Source of the DNA: Tenebrio molitor
Taxonomy: Eukaryota; Arthropoda; Insecta; Coleoptera; Tenebrionidae
NCBI RefSeq assembly: GCF_963966145.1
Contig: NC_091054.1
Coordinates: 19,716,001-19,780,000, forward strand
Length of the DNA stretch: 64,000 bases
Direction: 5' to 3'
This document shows positions 41,724-51,238 of the stretch, one piece after another; positions within the stretch are counted from its first letter, which is position 1; each line of letters opens with the position of its first letter. The notes beneath the pieces are model-generated. The model did not search any database. It was not told the origin of the DNA and saw nothing but the letters and a program-made list of their open reading frames with translations. Made by a program: the position numbers and the translations under genes.

Positions 41724-42403
41724 ATACAAGAAATTATAAAAAACACATATGCGGTTTACAATCGATCATCGATAAATGTAGGATTTGCGGAACTGAAGGG
41801 GAAACCATTGAACACATCATTTCTTCTTGCACCGTTTTGGCTCAAAGCGAATATAAAAAACGTCATGATATATTCGCAAAAATTATACACATGAATTTAG
41901 CAGTTAAATTCAATTTATTAAAGGATACACAACCACATTACATTTATAAACCAGAAAGTTGTTTAGAAAATGACAATTACAAATTATATTTTGATCGCAC
42001 AGTTTTAACTGACATTCACATTCAGTATAACAGACCAGACATTATTATTTTAAATAAACAACAAAAGCAAGCATATCTTTTAGATATAGCTGTTCCAAAT
42101 TCACACAATATAACACAGACATATAATACAAAAATTAATAAATATTTAGAACTATCCGTTGCTATGAGAGATCTTTGGTGTTTAGAAAAAATTTCGATTT
42201 TACCATTTATAATTTCAGCAACAGGAATAGTACCGCAATCTCTTTTTAAAAATTTAAAAATTTTGGACTTAGAGAACACATTGGTGGTTGAAATTCAAAA
42301 AGGTATATTATTATACTCATGTCACATCGTGAGGAAATTCCTTAACATTGACACAGAACATAAAATACAAAAAAGTCAAAATGTGGAGGCGAGACGCCGG
42401 TAA
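41713..42403 (+). pseudogene. R2-like element Pol: CCHC motif and restriction-like endonuclease
   Basis: Reading in phase from about 41713 gives CRICGTEGETIEHIISSC (C-x2-C-x8-H-x4-C), then a region ending RPDIIIL followed 10 residues later by LLDIAVP. RPD...D is the catalytic signature of R2-type restriction-like endonucleases, which nick the target for reverse transcription. The frame runs without a stop to 42403. It is joined to the RT by only one indel, so the element may be young. A truncated relative is present on the minus strand at 15227-15470. Confidence 0.85.
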
Positions 42404-42500
42404 TTATGTTGATAAGCACTGCACTATTACTTGATAGTATTATCCGTAATAGTGTATGTACTCCGGCAAAATTGCCGTGCCGCCGGGTGGAGGTGGGATA

Positions 42501-43052
42501 CGAAAACTTACAATTAATTGGTATAAATAAAACTGTAGTTTAAATTCACTACAACAAAATTTAAACTTATTTCTTGCCACAATTAAGTCTGTATGAGTTA
42601 GACCGTTTCCATTTTTACTGTTTTATTTAGAATAATTGATTTGTTTGAATTGTATTCCTTTTTTTCATTATTTTTTCTTTCTGAAAAATATATTACGTTA
42701 ATATTTTATTCTGGTTTTATTTTCTGTATAATTTTCATGGACATAACATCAATAGAATTGATTAGAACTCATATATTCGTTTTATTTGCTTTATTTACAA
42801 TTTTAGTATTCCGCGTCGATCGGTTCACTTTTTAAATTCGCGCGAACCAAACGAAAGCTACCGCGGCACGAATCTTGGACCGCTACAATCAATGCATTGC
42901 TGGTCAAGTGCACTATCTGCTTATATGAGTAATCTGTGGTAGAGGTCCTACCGCTTCGGTGACGATCACGACATGGCCAATTTGTTCAATTTCGCGGGTT
43001 TAGTTTGAAATTTTAAATGTTTGAATTTTGGCGGAAGACTGGCGATATCTGG
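42501..43052. other. AT-rich intergenic stretch
   Basis: No coding motif or repeat end was seen; the frame at 42641-42835 is Phe/Ile-rich and looks random. Confidence 0.5.
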
Positions 43053-43060
43053 GTTATTAC

Positions 43061-43866
43061 CAGAGACCGGCGGAAAAAGGTTTTCGCCTCCCACCACTCT
43101 AGTGCTTGGTAGCTTTGAGTTCGCCAAATTAATTGTTTGCGTGTCAATTGCGAATTCGAAAATTATATTTCGGACGAGTAAAACCAATTTTTGATTTTGT
43201 CAACATAGAATTGAACAATGTTTTTTGTTTACATGAGAATGGGGATGACGAAGAAAGCATTTAAAATAGGTAAATTTTAGCAAAAATACAAAGTTCTGGG
43301 TTATTTCTGATCGTCGAATAAAAAAATTCTGTTCTCAAAAAGTACACGGGCTATCGACTTAATTCGTTTTTTAAAAACTTTTCCAATATCTTAGTTACAT
43401 TTGACTCGCTGCATGTGTATCGAAATTTTCAATATTTCACAAAGGTCCCAGCAGAGTGAAGTTTACGATGCGCATTTTTGATTAATCGAAATTCATTAAT
43501 TATTTTTTTCAAAACTATCGATATTTGCGAAATTTTCAATTCACTCTTGAAAGCGTTGTACTTTTTAGTATAAATATACAGAAAATCAAAATTATAGCTT
43601 CAATAGTTGAATTAACATAGCGTTAAATGTTACGAGAAACGTAGTTTTTCGGACTACACCTCAAGTTCGGTCCTATTAAAAAAAGTTGTAGATGACCATT
43701 CCTTATGCCCCAAAATGTCCTCTACAAGATAGGGTAGGTCTCATTTAGTTATACCTTTGAGTCGCAATTGCAGTCCGATTTTAATCCACTAATCGAGCGC
43801 GCCGACACTGAGGGTCTTGTGGTGGGTGTTATTGGCTAGCGTTTAACCATTTTTCGCCGGTCTCTG
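43061..43866. mobile_element. Non-autonomous hAT-type element
   Basis: The 806-bp element is flanked by a perfect 8-bp target duplication GTTATTAC (43053-43060 and 43867-43874). Its inverted ends (CAGAGACCGGCGGAAAAAGG and, inverted, CAGAGACCGGCGAAAAATGG) begin CAGAG, as hAT ends do. No transposase frame is present. Confidence 0.85.
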
Positions 43867-43883
43867 GTTATTACAAACTCTTA

Positions 43884-44045
43884 GGGCCAGTTTATAGAAC
43901 GAGAATTAAATATTTAATTCGAATTAACTTTTAATGCGCGATTAACCCATGAATCCGAAATTTCGATTGGTTCAATCTGATCACGTGTTCAGTTAATCTC
44001 GCATTTGATTACGATTAACTTAATTTCGCTTCTGTAAACTGGCCC
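43884..44045. mobile_element. PIF/Harbinger-type MITE
   Basis: The 162-bp element has inverted ends GGGCCAGTTTATAGAA / GGGCCAGTTTACAGAA and a TTA target duplication (43881-43883 and 44046-44048), the usual Harbinger target. Confidence 0.8.
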
Positions 44046-44317
44046 TTAGTTTTTTCACAATTTCATTTAACAAAGCGAATGACGTATATGTCAAAATTTA
44101 CGAAACTGCACAGCTAACCATGTTTTGTTTTTTAAACCAAAAAACAATTTCCACGTTACTTTACAAATGTATTGTGGGTTGCATTTTCAATTCCGTCTGT
44201 CTAATTATCACTCGTGAAATACCCTGTATGTACCAAACATATTGCGTCCATGAGAGAGGTAATAACTAATAACAGAACGTACATAATATAAATTTAGGTT
44301 TCTCTGTGATTCAGTTA

Positions 44318-44443
44318 TAATACCAAACTACCAGGAATTGACACTGACCGAGCATGTCTACTCAATTCTTGTTTACATTTTTTTTGTTGATCTTTTGAAT
44401 AGCTTGGTACACATGCGCGGTCAGTATTAATTCTTTGGTATTA
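44318..44443. mobile_element. Short MITE with ATACCAAA ends
   Basis: The left end TAATACCAAA...GAATTGACACTGACCG pairs with the inverted right end (TTAATACCAAAGAATTAATACTGACCG). TA flanks suggest Tc1/mariner-type insertion. Confidence 0.65.
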
Positions 44444-44514
44444 AAAATGATAAATCGTAGTGTTGTTGGTTTGATGAAATGTGAAGTGAAATGTCATTTT
44501 CTCGCTTAAATAAT

Positions 44515-44520
44515 TTTATT
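44515..44520 (-). promoter_or_regulatory. Candidate poly(A) signal of the membrane protein gene
   Basis: AATAAA on the minus strand about 260 bp after the stop codon of the terminal exon; the only one I found in range. Confidence 0.4.
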
Positions 44521-44776
44521 TAAATAATCAATTATTTTGCTTCCTGACATAGTTTTTGTGATTCCGAAACATAGTTTACATTTGGGTATAATTTGTACAA
44601 ACTGCGCAAAATGTTGTCCTGGAACAAAATAATAAGTGTTAATAATTATCTATATTTAAAAAAATATACACTGGTTTCTTTTATAACTACTACACGTTAC
44701 ACCTAGGATTTACACAATACAAGGTAAAAATACATGACTAGCAATAGAATTTGGTTTAAAAACGACAAAACCGTCG

Positions 44777-45296
44777 TCACAATTCTGTCGTGATCTCATC
44801 CTGGGGTCTGAAACCCAGCTGGCAGAAGTCGTCGTCGAGAAACAACGAACTGTTGAGGTACTCTTTACTGTTCTTCCACACGGCCGGATTGAACTCCGAC
44901 GTCGGCGGATTAACTAGCGAATACTCGAACTTCCATTGAGGATTGAGAGTCGCGTGCAGCGTCGAATCGTAATTGCAGTTGAAGTTCTTGATAGCGGCGT
45001 TCTGCAGACTCAAAGACGACCCGAACACCTGATCAGGCTTGAACGTCGACATCGTCGTGCTGTTTCTGACTTCGGACTCTTGCACGGGCAACACGGATCC
45101 CTGAAGGAAGTTGATCAGTTGAGCGACTTGAGGTTGGGATATGTCGCTCATTCGCTTGTACCGCTTGAGAGCCTTTTCGGCCCAGTTGAAGAGGTGCTCC
45201 CAGTCGTCGGGGACGGCGATCCTCTCGATCTTCCTATTCAGAAGGAGGAGGATCTTGGCCAAGTCGCGCAACACGGGTTTGTACGCCGCCAGAGCG
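44777..45296 (-). CDS. Host gene, last exon: cytoplasmic tail of a single-pass membrane protein
   Basis: The exon follows a consensus acceptor (TTGATTTTAG, ending 45297) and encodes about 173 residues to a TGA at 44777-44779. The start is helical and Leu/Lys-rich (LRDLAKILLLLNRKIERI, PDDWEHLFNWAEKALKRYKR), then Ser/Asn-rich with a DDDFCQLGF motif near the C-terminus. Joined to the upstream exon across the 86-bp intron, the frame is continuous: the split codon becomes CAC. Codon use is balanced and GC-rich compared with the flanks, supporting a real gene. Family not recognised. A structured cytoplasmic helical domain of unknown function is inferred. Confidence 0.85.
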
Positions 45297-45382
45297 CTAA
45301 AATCAACGAAAATGTGACAGTTGGCGAATAGTTGGTTGCATAATCGTTTTGGTTCTAGTACAAGACATATTATTATGCTTAC
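45297..45382 (-). other. Intron of the membrane protein gene
   Basis: An 86-bp intron on the minus strand with a GTAAGC donor (45382 downward) and a TTTTAG acceptor (ending 45297). It interrupts a codon after its second base and keeps the frame. Confidence 0.85.
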
Positions 45383-45836
45383 TGTGTGTCACCGGTCCTA
45401 TACAGCTCCCGCAGCTGTCGCCGGGTATCGTTCAGCATGTCGAGGTAGGTCTGGGCGTAGGGTCTCAGCGTTTCCAGCTGCTTGAGGAAGTCCCGTCTTT
45501 CGGGGGAATCGTCCAGATCCGAACTGGTCTCGACGTTCGGTGTCAAGTTTTTCCGTCGAATTCTGAGGTAGATCACAGCTGAACCGATCAGGATGATGCA
45601 TAATACTGTTCCGGCTATGACTCCGGTCAGAGCGGTGGCGGTTTCCGATCCTAGACCCAGGAAATTGCCGTTGTGGACGCATATGCGACCCATATAATCA
45701 AGACGGGTGCTCCATCTCAACTTGTGGCCGTAGGGACACGTGGTGACACAACGGCGGCTCGGGTGCACTATCAAATTAGGGCATTTGATACATCCTTTGG
45801 GGCCGCACTTCAGGCAAGAGGGCTCCGACAGACATC
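45383..45836 (-). CDS. Host gene, penultimate exon: Cys-rich ectodomain end, transmembrane segment, juxtamembrane region
   Basis: The exon begins after an acceptor CTTGTTGCAG (ending 45837). It encodes a Cys-rich stretch (C-x4-C-x2-C...GCIKC...C-x3-CPYGHKLRWST...C) reminiscent of furin/EGF-receptor-type cysteine modules. A 21-residue hydrophobic helix follows (starting VIAGTVLCIILIGSAVIYL), then a basic stop-transfer (RIRRKN) and an acidic, helical cytoplasmic start (SSDLDDSPERRDFLKQLETL). Type I topology is inferred. There is no kinase domain within the visible tail. Upstream exons must lie to the right, possibly beyond large introns, but none was identified with confidence. Confidence 0.85.
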
Positions 45837-47407
45837 CTGCAACAAGAACATTGTTAGCCACTACTGTTAAACATCACCACTTAAAACTTAAAGCTTTCTT
45901 TCTTTTTCTTTGTCCCGTAAAAAACTAATATTTTCAATTGCAGAGAACTCGACGTGTATAACGTGTTATCCTGAAACAACTTTCGCAATACTTTTTCAAC
46001 ATTTTTCCTTTGTTTTCATTCTCATAATAAGTGCAAAAGAACGTGACTTTCTTCCAAAGAAAATAAAACAAGCAATTGTGCGATAATTAGATCAGATTCA
46101 ACCTTAATGTTAATAATCAATTACTTTTTGCAACTAAGTAGCAGTTTAAGGGTTGGTAAAACCTACCTAGGGTTGAGTTATTAAGAGGACAAAAGTAAAT
46201 AATATGTTTCCACATAAACGAAGCTCAAATAATAAAGATTCATGTAATTGATTCTTGATTCTTTTTTTTTTTAAGATTTCTTCGTTACAAAATTAATACA
46301 ATGAAATTATATTATACATGTATTCTCGGTTCTCTGCTTTGTTCTTTTCTTATTTACCCAATCCATTACGATCCCTCTCCAGCGCTTCCTGTTATTTATC
46401 GCTTTCGGTATGGTCGTGTTATAATTTTCCACGAAGATTTTCGCACATCAATGTCAGGTGCATGTAGGTAACTTGGGACATTTCATAACAATAACAAATT
46501 TCAGTTGTTTAAGTAAATTATTTGGGACACTATGATGTACTGGTTACGAGTTCTTTACATACCAGACCGGCCTAAAATGTTTAGATTGCGCTTAATTGGA
46601 TCGCTTTAGTGTTCTGGTTATAAGGAATCAGGAACCAGAACACTTTATTTTTGGCTTATCAAAGCCGCCGGTGCTATTGAGGCCCCCATTGATGGACTTC
46701 GTCTCTGGAAACGTAAACAATAAGGGATAAACGGCCGGAAACGCCATGTTAACTGTTGCCAGAGGTGAAGCAAAAAATATTTATGTCTTTTGGCACTTAT
46801 TCCATCTAATTTTAGTTCGACTAATTCGAATGAAATCTCTTCGAACGAGAACGTTTTCGTCGTCAGATACACGAAAAGTATCACAAATCGATGATCTTTC
46901 AAGGTCGCAAATCGCGACAGAACTTCTTTCTCATGGTCCACTTTTGAGAATGTCTCTATCTCAAGGAAGTGCCAGTGGAGCGAGTCGTTTCCAATTTAGA
47001 AATTCTTTCCTCTCGTTAAAACGTGGAATCGTAATTTCGAAAGAAAACTGAAATTGAAATTATGGCCCGTTTTTTACACTTCGGTGACGTTTCATTTTAT
47101 AATCGATAAGAAACGCACCGATTGGTGATTTTTTTTGGTGTGGCTTCGAGGAACACCCGGCAGCTCGTATTGCATAACTCCTAGTGGTTCATTCTGATGG
47201 TTCTGCTGGACCAGATGACAAACCGCGCGGAATTACCAGGAAGTGCATCACGGAGCGCTGTCTGTGTTAAAAATGAAAAGGCGCTGATTGATTTTTTACG
47301 ACTCAAACAAACAAACCGTTTTATGTGATTGAATGAATATTTAAGCAAGACTGTACACGATGGCATTACAGAAGGAGAACATGTTCAAAATTGCAACACA
47401 AACATAA
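45837..47407. other. Probable intron or intergenic DNA
   Basis: AT-rich with no coding motif. It holds one perfect 12-bp hairpin (AGTGTTCTGGTT...AACCAGAACACT, 46610-46646). Frames of about 100 aa near 46645-47051 on both strands look random. Confidence 0.5.
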
Positions 47408-47540
47408 TAGTTATTTATGTATTAAGGGCGTAAGAGGGCTTTTATGGCCTGAGGTGTGATTTTGAGCCCGAGTGATAACGAGGGCTAAAAACACGCTGAA
47501 GGCCATAAAAGCAAGTTCACGCCCGCAGTACATACACTAT
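47408..47540. repeat. Palindromic MITE-like repeat
   Basis: The left arm 47408-47470 and right arm 47479-47540 pair imperfectly around AGTGATAA. Arms include GGGCTTTTATGGCC / GGCCATAAAAGC and GAGCCCG / CGAGGGCT. Outer ends are TAGT/ACTA, as in the other palindromes. Confidence 0.7.
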
Positions 47541-47871
47541 TTTATGCACGATTAAGACCTAAAACCCTAACATTTACCAAAAATTAATAAATAAATGTCT
47601 GCCCACACCACGGGATGTTTGCATCGCGTGCTCCCGTCAAATTTTTAGTTTTGCGCGTAACCTTGGGAACAGTGAAAACACCCGTAGCCATTATGCCAAT
47701 TGCAATTTTCGGTTATAAATTCATTAAAGAAATGATAAACGAGGATGAGAAAGCGGCAGAAATGAGTGTCCAGTATCGAGTAATCCCCATTCGGGATTAG
47801 GTCATTTAAGTTAAGTGGCATTTTTTTTCCTAATTTCACCAAAAATGTTTTTGACTTTTATTTGACATATC

Positions 47872-47912
47872 TTTATGGCCCACGGGCATAAAGTGATCCG
47901 TGGGCCATAAAG
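47872..47912. repeat. Perfect 15-bp hairpin
   Basis: CTTTATGGCCCACGG and CCGTGGGCCATAAAG flank a 12-nt loop. It shares TTTATGGCC with the palindrome at 47408-47540. Confidence 0.75.
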
Positions 47913-47985
47913 AGACGTTTTTTCACGATCGGGAGTAGAAATCAACTTTTCGGATGTCAACATCGTGACAGAAGTAGAGCATTTT

Positions 47986-48029
47986 CTCCCTAGGGAGCAA
48001 ATATTTGCAAATATTTGCTCCCTAGGGAG
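47986..48029. repeat. Perfect 44-bp palindrome without spacer
   Basis: The structure is CTCCCTAGGGAG, CAAATATTTG, CAAATATTTG, CTCCCTAGGGAG. Each block is itself a perfect palindrome and the whole is identical to its reverse complement. Confidence 0.95.
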
Positions 48030-48105
48030 TTTTCATTTTTTTGACAGTTGTGACAAAAATCTAATGGGAGTTTTCATTTTTTTTGACTGTTGTGACAAAA
48101 ATCTA
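48024..48105. repeat. Tandem duplication of about 41 bp
   Basis: Two adjacent units, each GGGAGTTTTCATTTTTT...GTTGTGACAAAAATCTAAT, follow the palindrome directly. Confidence 0.8.
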
Positions 48106-48231
48106 ATTGTGTTGTCAAGGCAACTACTAATTCCATTAAATTCATCGAAAGATGACAACTCATTTGTCATCATTTTTTTATTCTTAAAATTTGAGATTTT
48201 TGTGCTGTTTCTACTCCCTACCGTGAAAAAA

Positions 48232-48365
48232 ATAGTATATATACTTCTGGAGAGAATGCTCATTTTTCCCTCGGTGCTTTGTAGCCCTCGGGCTTCGCCC
48301 TCTGGCTACAAACTGCACCTTAGGAAAAATCATGCATTTCTCTCCCTCAATATATAATATACTAT
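48232..48365. repeat. Palindromic MITE-like repeat, family P2 copy 2
   Basis: Same layout as 26539-26673: outer ATAGTATAT/ATATACTAT and inner GTGCTTTGTAG / CTACAAACTGCAC around CCCTCGGGC. Bases differ in the arms. Confidence 0.7.
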
Positions 48366-50886
48366 TATGTCAAGAAAATTTGTGCATAATTGTCAAATTA
48401 TAATATAATCGTGCATAAAATAAATAATGTTCTCACTAATTTACAGTTTCTAAGACTTATTTGTTGCAAAAAAGTGTTTATTAAGTTTTTCTCTACAACT
48501 GAGAAAAATGTGAAGTAAAGAAATGTAATTTATTTACTACTTTTAAGCTGATCAAAATATGTTTTATCAAACATTCTAGGAAAATATAGGATCTCTAGTC
48601 TTTCAAGCAGATTTAATGAAGTAGTAATTAGAGCGGCTAGGTATTATTGTACGGTTTAATTGTACTTTGCAACTATGTATAATTAAAACATTAATTTAGC
48701 ACCTGATGTGGATACTTTTTAATTTATACAACGATAACCACACTCTACTTATACTCGGTGTTTAATAAATGTAGAAGCATGAAAACTAAAATGAGAAACA
48801 TGACACAAATGCTCTCTGACGTATGATGTTAATGGTGTTATTGAAAAATTGAAACGATTTCCAAATTAATTGTTGTAAAGCCTTTGCTACAAATGTTTAT
48901 TTTGAAATTAAAAGAATTCTTCTTTTCCATTACAAACGTTACCCTGACTAGGCTGAAGAAAATTCAGCCTACTGAGCTAATTTGCATCAAAGAGATTCCT
49001 CGAGTGGCCTGCACGGTTTCCAGATCTAAACCTGTGTGACTTTCTATGTAATAAAAACAGAATACATAATACTCAACGTAACTATGACAGTTAGAAAAAC
49101 TGCAATGTGCGTTAAAATAATGAACCAATAAGACAGAGTAAACATTAATTATTATTTGTTTAAAGTACATAATTAGTTGTTTTTGTATTATTTTTAATTT
49201 ATTATTTTGCTGTGTACGAATGAGTTAAACTAGTTGGAGCAATACATTTAGGTGAACAAAATACCTATTGAACTTAATTTATTTAAACTTATTTAAAACT
49301 AAATTACATTAACAATTTACTTTACATAGAAATTTTGCATTGACAGCGAATTAAAATACATACAGGGTCACTAAGAAGTATGGATACAGCTAAATATTTT
49401 CAGAATGGCATATAAATACTCGTACCCCTAGTTAAAAATGTGATTACATATTGCCCGTCTCAATTCTAAATTTCCACCACCTGTTGAATTATGTTAGCAA
49501 AATAAAAATATGTATTTCTAAATTGAGGATTGTTATAACTAAAGTTGGCAATTTAATTACATATTTTATAAACATCATTCGAAGACAACATAATTTACGC
49601 TAAAATGAAAAATGCTCTAGTAAAATGTTTGGAAGAGATAAAAAGTTTAGCACCTTTTTTTCTTTATTCTAAACTCTTGAATTGTAAAAACGGAAATTGA
49701 CAGACACAAAGAATGATTACCTCACAAATACAACGCATTTTTCACCAAACTGTGTTGCCGGTTGTATTTCTAACGTAGAGTGCAGTGGAAATTTAGAATT
49801 GAGACAGACTATAGGGCCCATACACCATATTTTCCCTCCATGTATAGAGTCGGGTACCGGACAGTTGCCCGCCTGGTAATCAAAATACATACTAAATCAA
49901 CAACAATAATCTAACATTGAGACCAATACATATTCGCATCTTAAGTCGATTAAACCATCGACTTAGTAAACAATTTGGAAGTGGAACACACAAACTAAAA
50001 AAAAAAACGAATTCTAGTTTCATCAAACATATTGCAAAAAAATATACCGTATTCTAGTACAAGAATACGTGAAAGTTGAACGGGAGTATGGCAAAAAAAA
50101 ATTAATATTTTTCATATAAAATCATCTACATCGTATTAATGATGTTTAGAAGCAACAAGCGTATTTTTATCGACAATTTAGACATTCCAAAAAAGAAATA
50201 GGAGAAAAATGTCTGTAAACATTTATATAAAATACAAGATTGATCTTGTACGAGTCTTATCCACTTAAAAATTACTTATAGAAATCTCTGTTGGGAACAT
50301 TCTTCATCTTACATTACGTGTGTTTAAACTTTTAGGATGGTTGTAGAAATCATTTTGTAAATGTGAGAACTGTCACTATTTCTAGTGTTGTTTTTAATTA
50401 TGCTTGTTTCAATTATGTCAGAGTCAATTATGATCTTTATCAAACTAGTGGTTAATTAAGTGGTAATATGTACTGCACTTTGTTCAAGGAATAATTTAGA
50501 TTTATCGCGTGGTAAGATTGATATTTAGTCTCAACTGTTGGTGTTCAAAATTCTTTAAATCGAGTTTATTACTAGATAAAAAGTAAGACTGTCAGATTCT
50601 TGTACATACATTCTGTTTTATACGGTAGGTAGGCAGCTGGTAGCTTTGATCTTTGTCTGTCACATTCGACCAATTTTTACATGTTTGAGAGTCACAGCAA
50701 TTATAGTTACATTTTTAATTAGGTATTGTTACGTATTAATTAAAAAATTGGCGTTTGCAACATCTGACACATGCACAGATTTGTCGTCAAAGCACAACGC
50801 ACACCATGCAATTTTGGAAAATTTACAATAGGGAGTGGACAGGTAAAACGTAAAATCCTTACGTAAATACTTATTACTATTATGTG
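48366..50886. other. AT-rich non-coding stretch
   Basis: No gene seen. TACAGGGTCACTAAGAAG at 49363 resembles a mariner-type end without a partner. TCCACCACCTGTTGAATTAT at 49469-49488 is an inverted match to 53308-53327, so a fragment of the same MITE may lie here. Confidence 0.45.
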
Positions 50887-51059
50887 TACCGTCGCGGACA
50901 GAAAAAAGTAGGACAATGTTTTTTCGTTAATGTAAATCGGTTTATTCTTTTTATGGTTACTATTAAAATATTTATTTATTTACCATAGTAAGCCCGGTTT
51001 ACTCCACTCAGTTTTAAAAATCTTAAGACTTGTCCCACTTTTTTCTGTCCGCGACTGTA
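50887..51059. mobile_element. Tc1/mariner-like MITE with CGCGGACAGAAAAAAGT ends
   Basis: The 173-bp element includes TA on both sides. Its inverted ends (CCGTCGCGGACAGAAAAAAG and CAGTCGCGGACAGAAAAAAG) match over about 30 bp. No coding capacity. Confidence 0.8.
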
Positions 51060-51108
51060 CCTACATGCAAAAATTACATACAAAAAGTATGAAGTGTCAC
51101 TTTATATG

Positions 51109-51238
51109 TAGTATACATATTCTTCAATGAGCGGGTAATAATGGCTATTACTCATGATTTTATGTCACGAGGTGAAGTCGAGTGACATAATTTATCCGAG
51201 TAAGTAATAGCCATTACCCCCGAGTAGAATACTATACT
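51109..51238. repeat. Palindromic MITE-like repeat, family P1 copy 2
   Basis: Arms pair imperfectly over about 58 bp (GGGTAATAATGGCTATTACTC with its inverse; TTATGTCAC/GTGACATAA) around GAGGTGAAGTC. It is related to 6797-6931. Confidence 0.7.

Larger units (their letters stand above)
38877..42500 (+). mobile_element. R2-like (RLE-encoding) non-LTR retrotransposon, nearly complete
   Basis: A single very AT-rich reading unit encodes an N-terminal domain, RT, a CCHC motif and a restriction-like endonuclease. The 3' end is defined by similarity with the fragment at 13582-15470 and lies near 42500 (GCCGGGTGG...GGGATA). There is no poly(A) tail. The 5' end is not defined, because no ATG precedes the conserved KRKKWTMEMN segment within the open frame. 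Confidence 0.85.
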
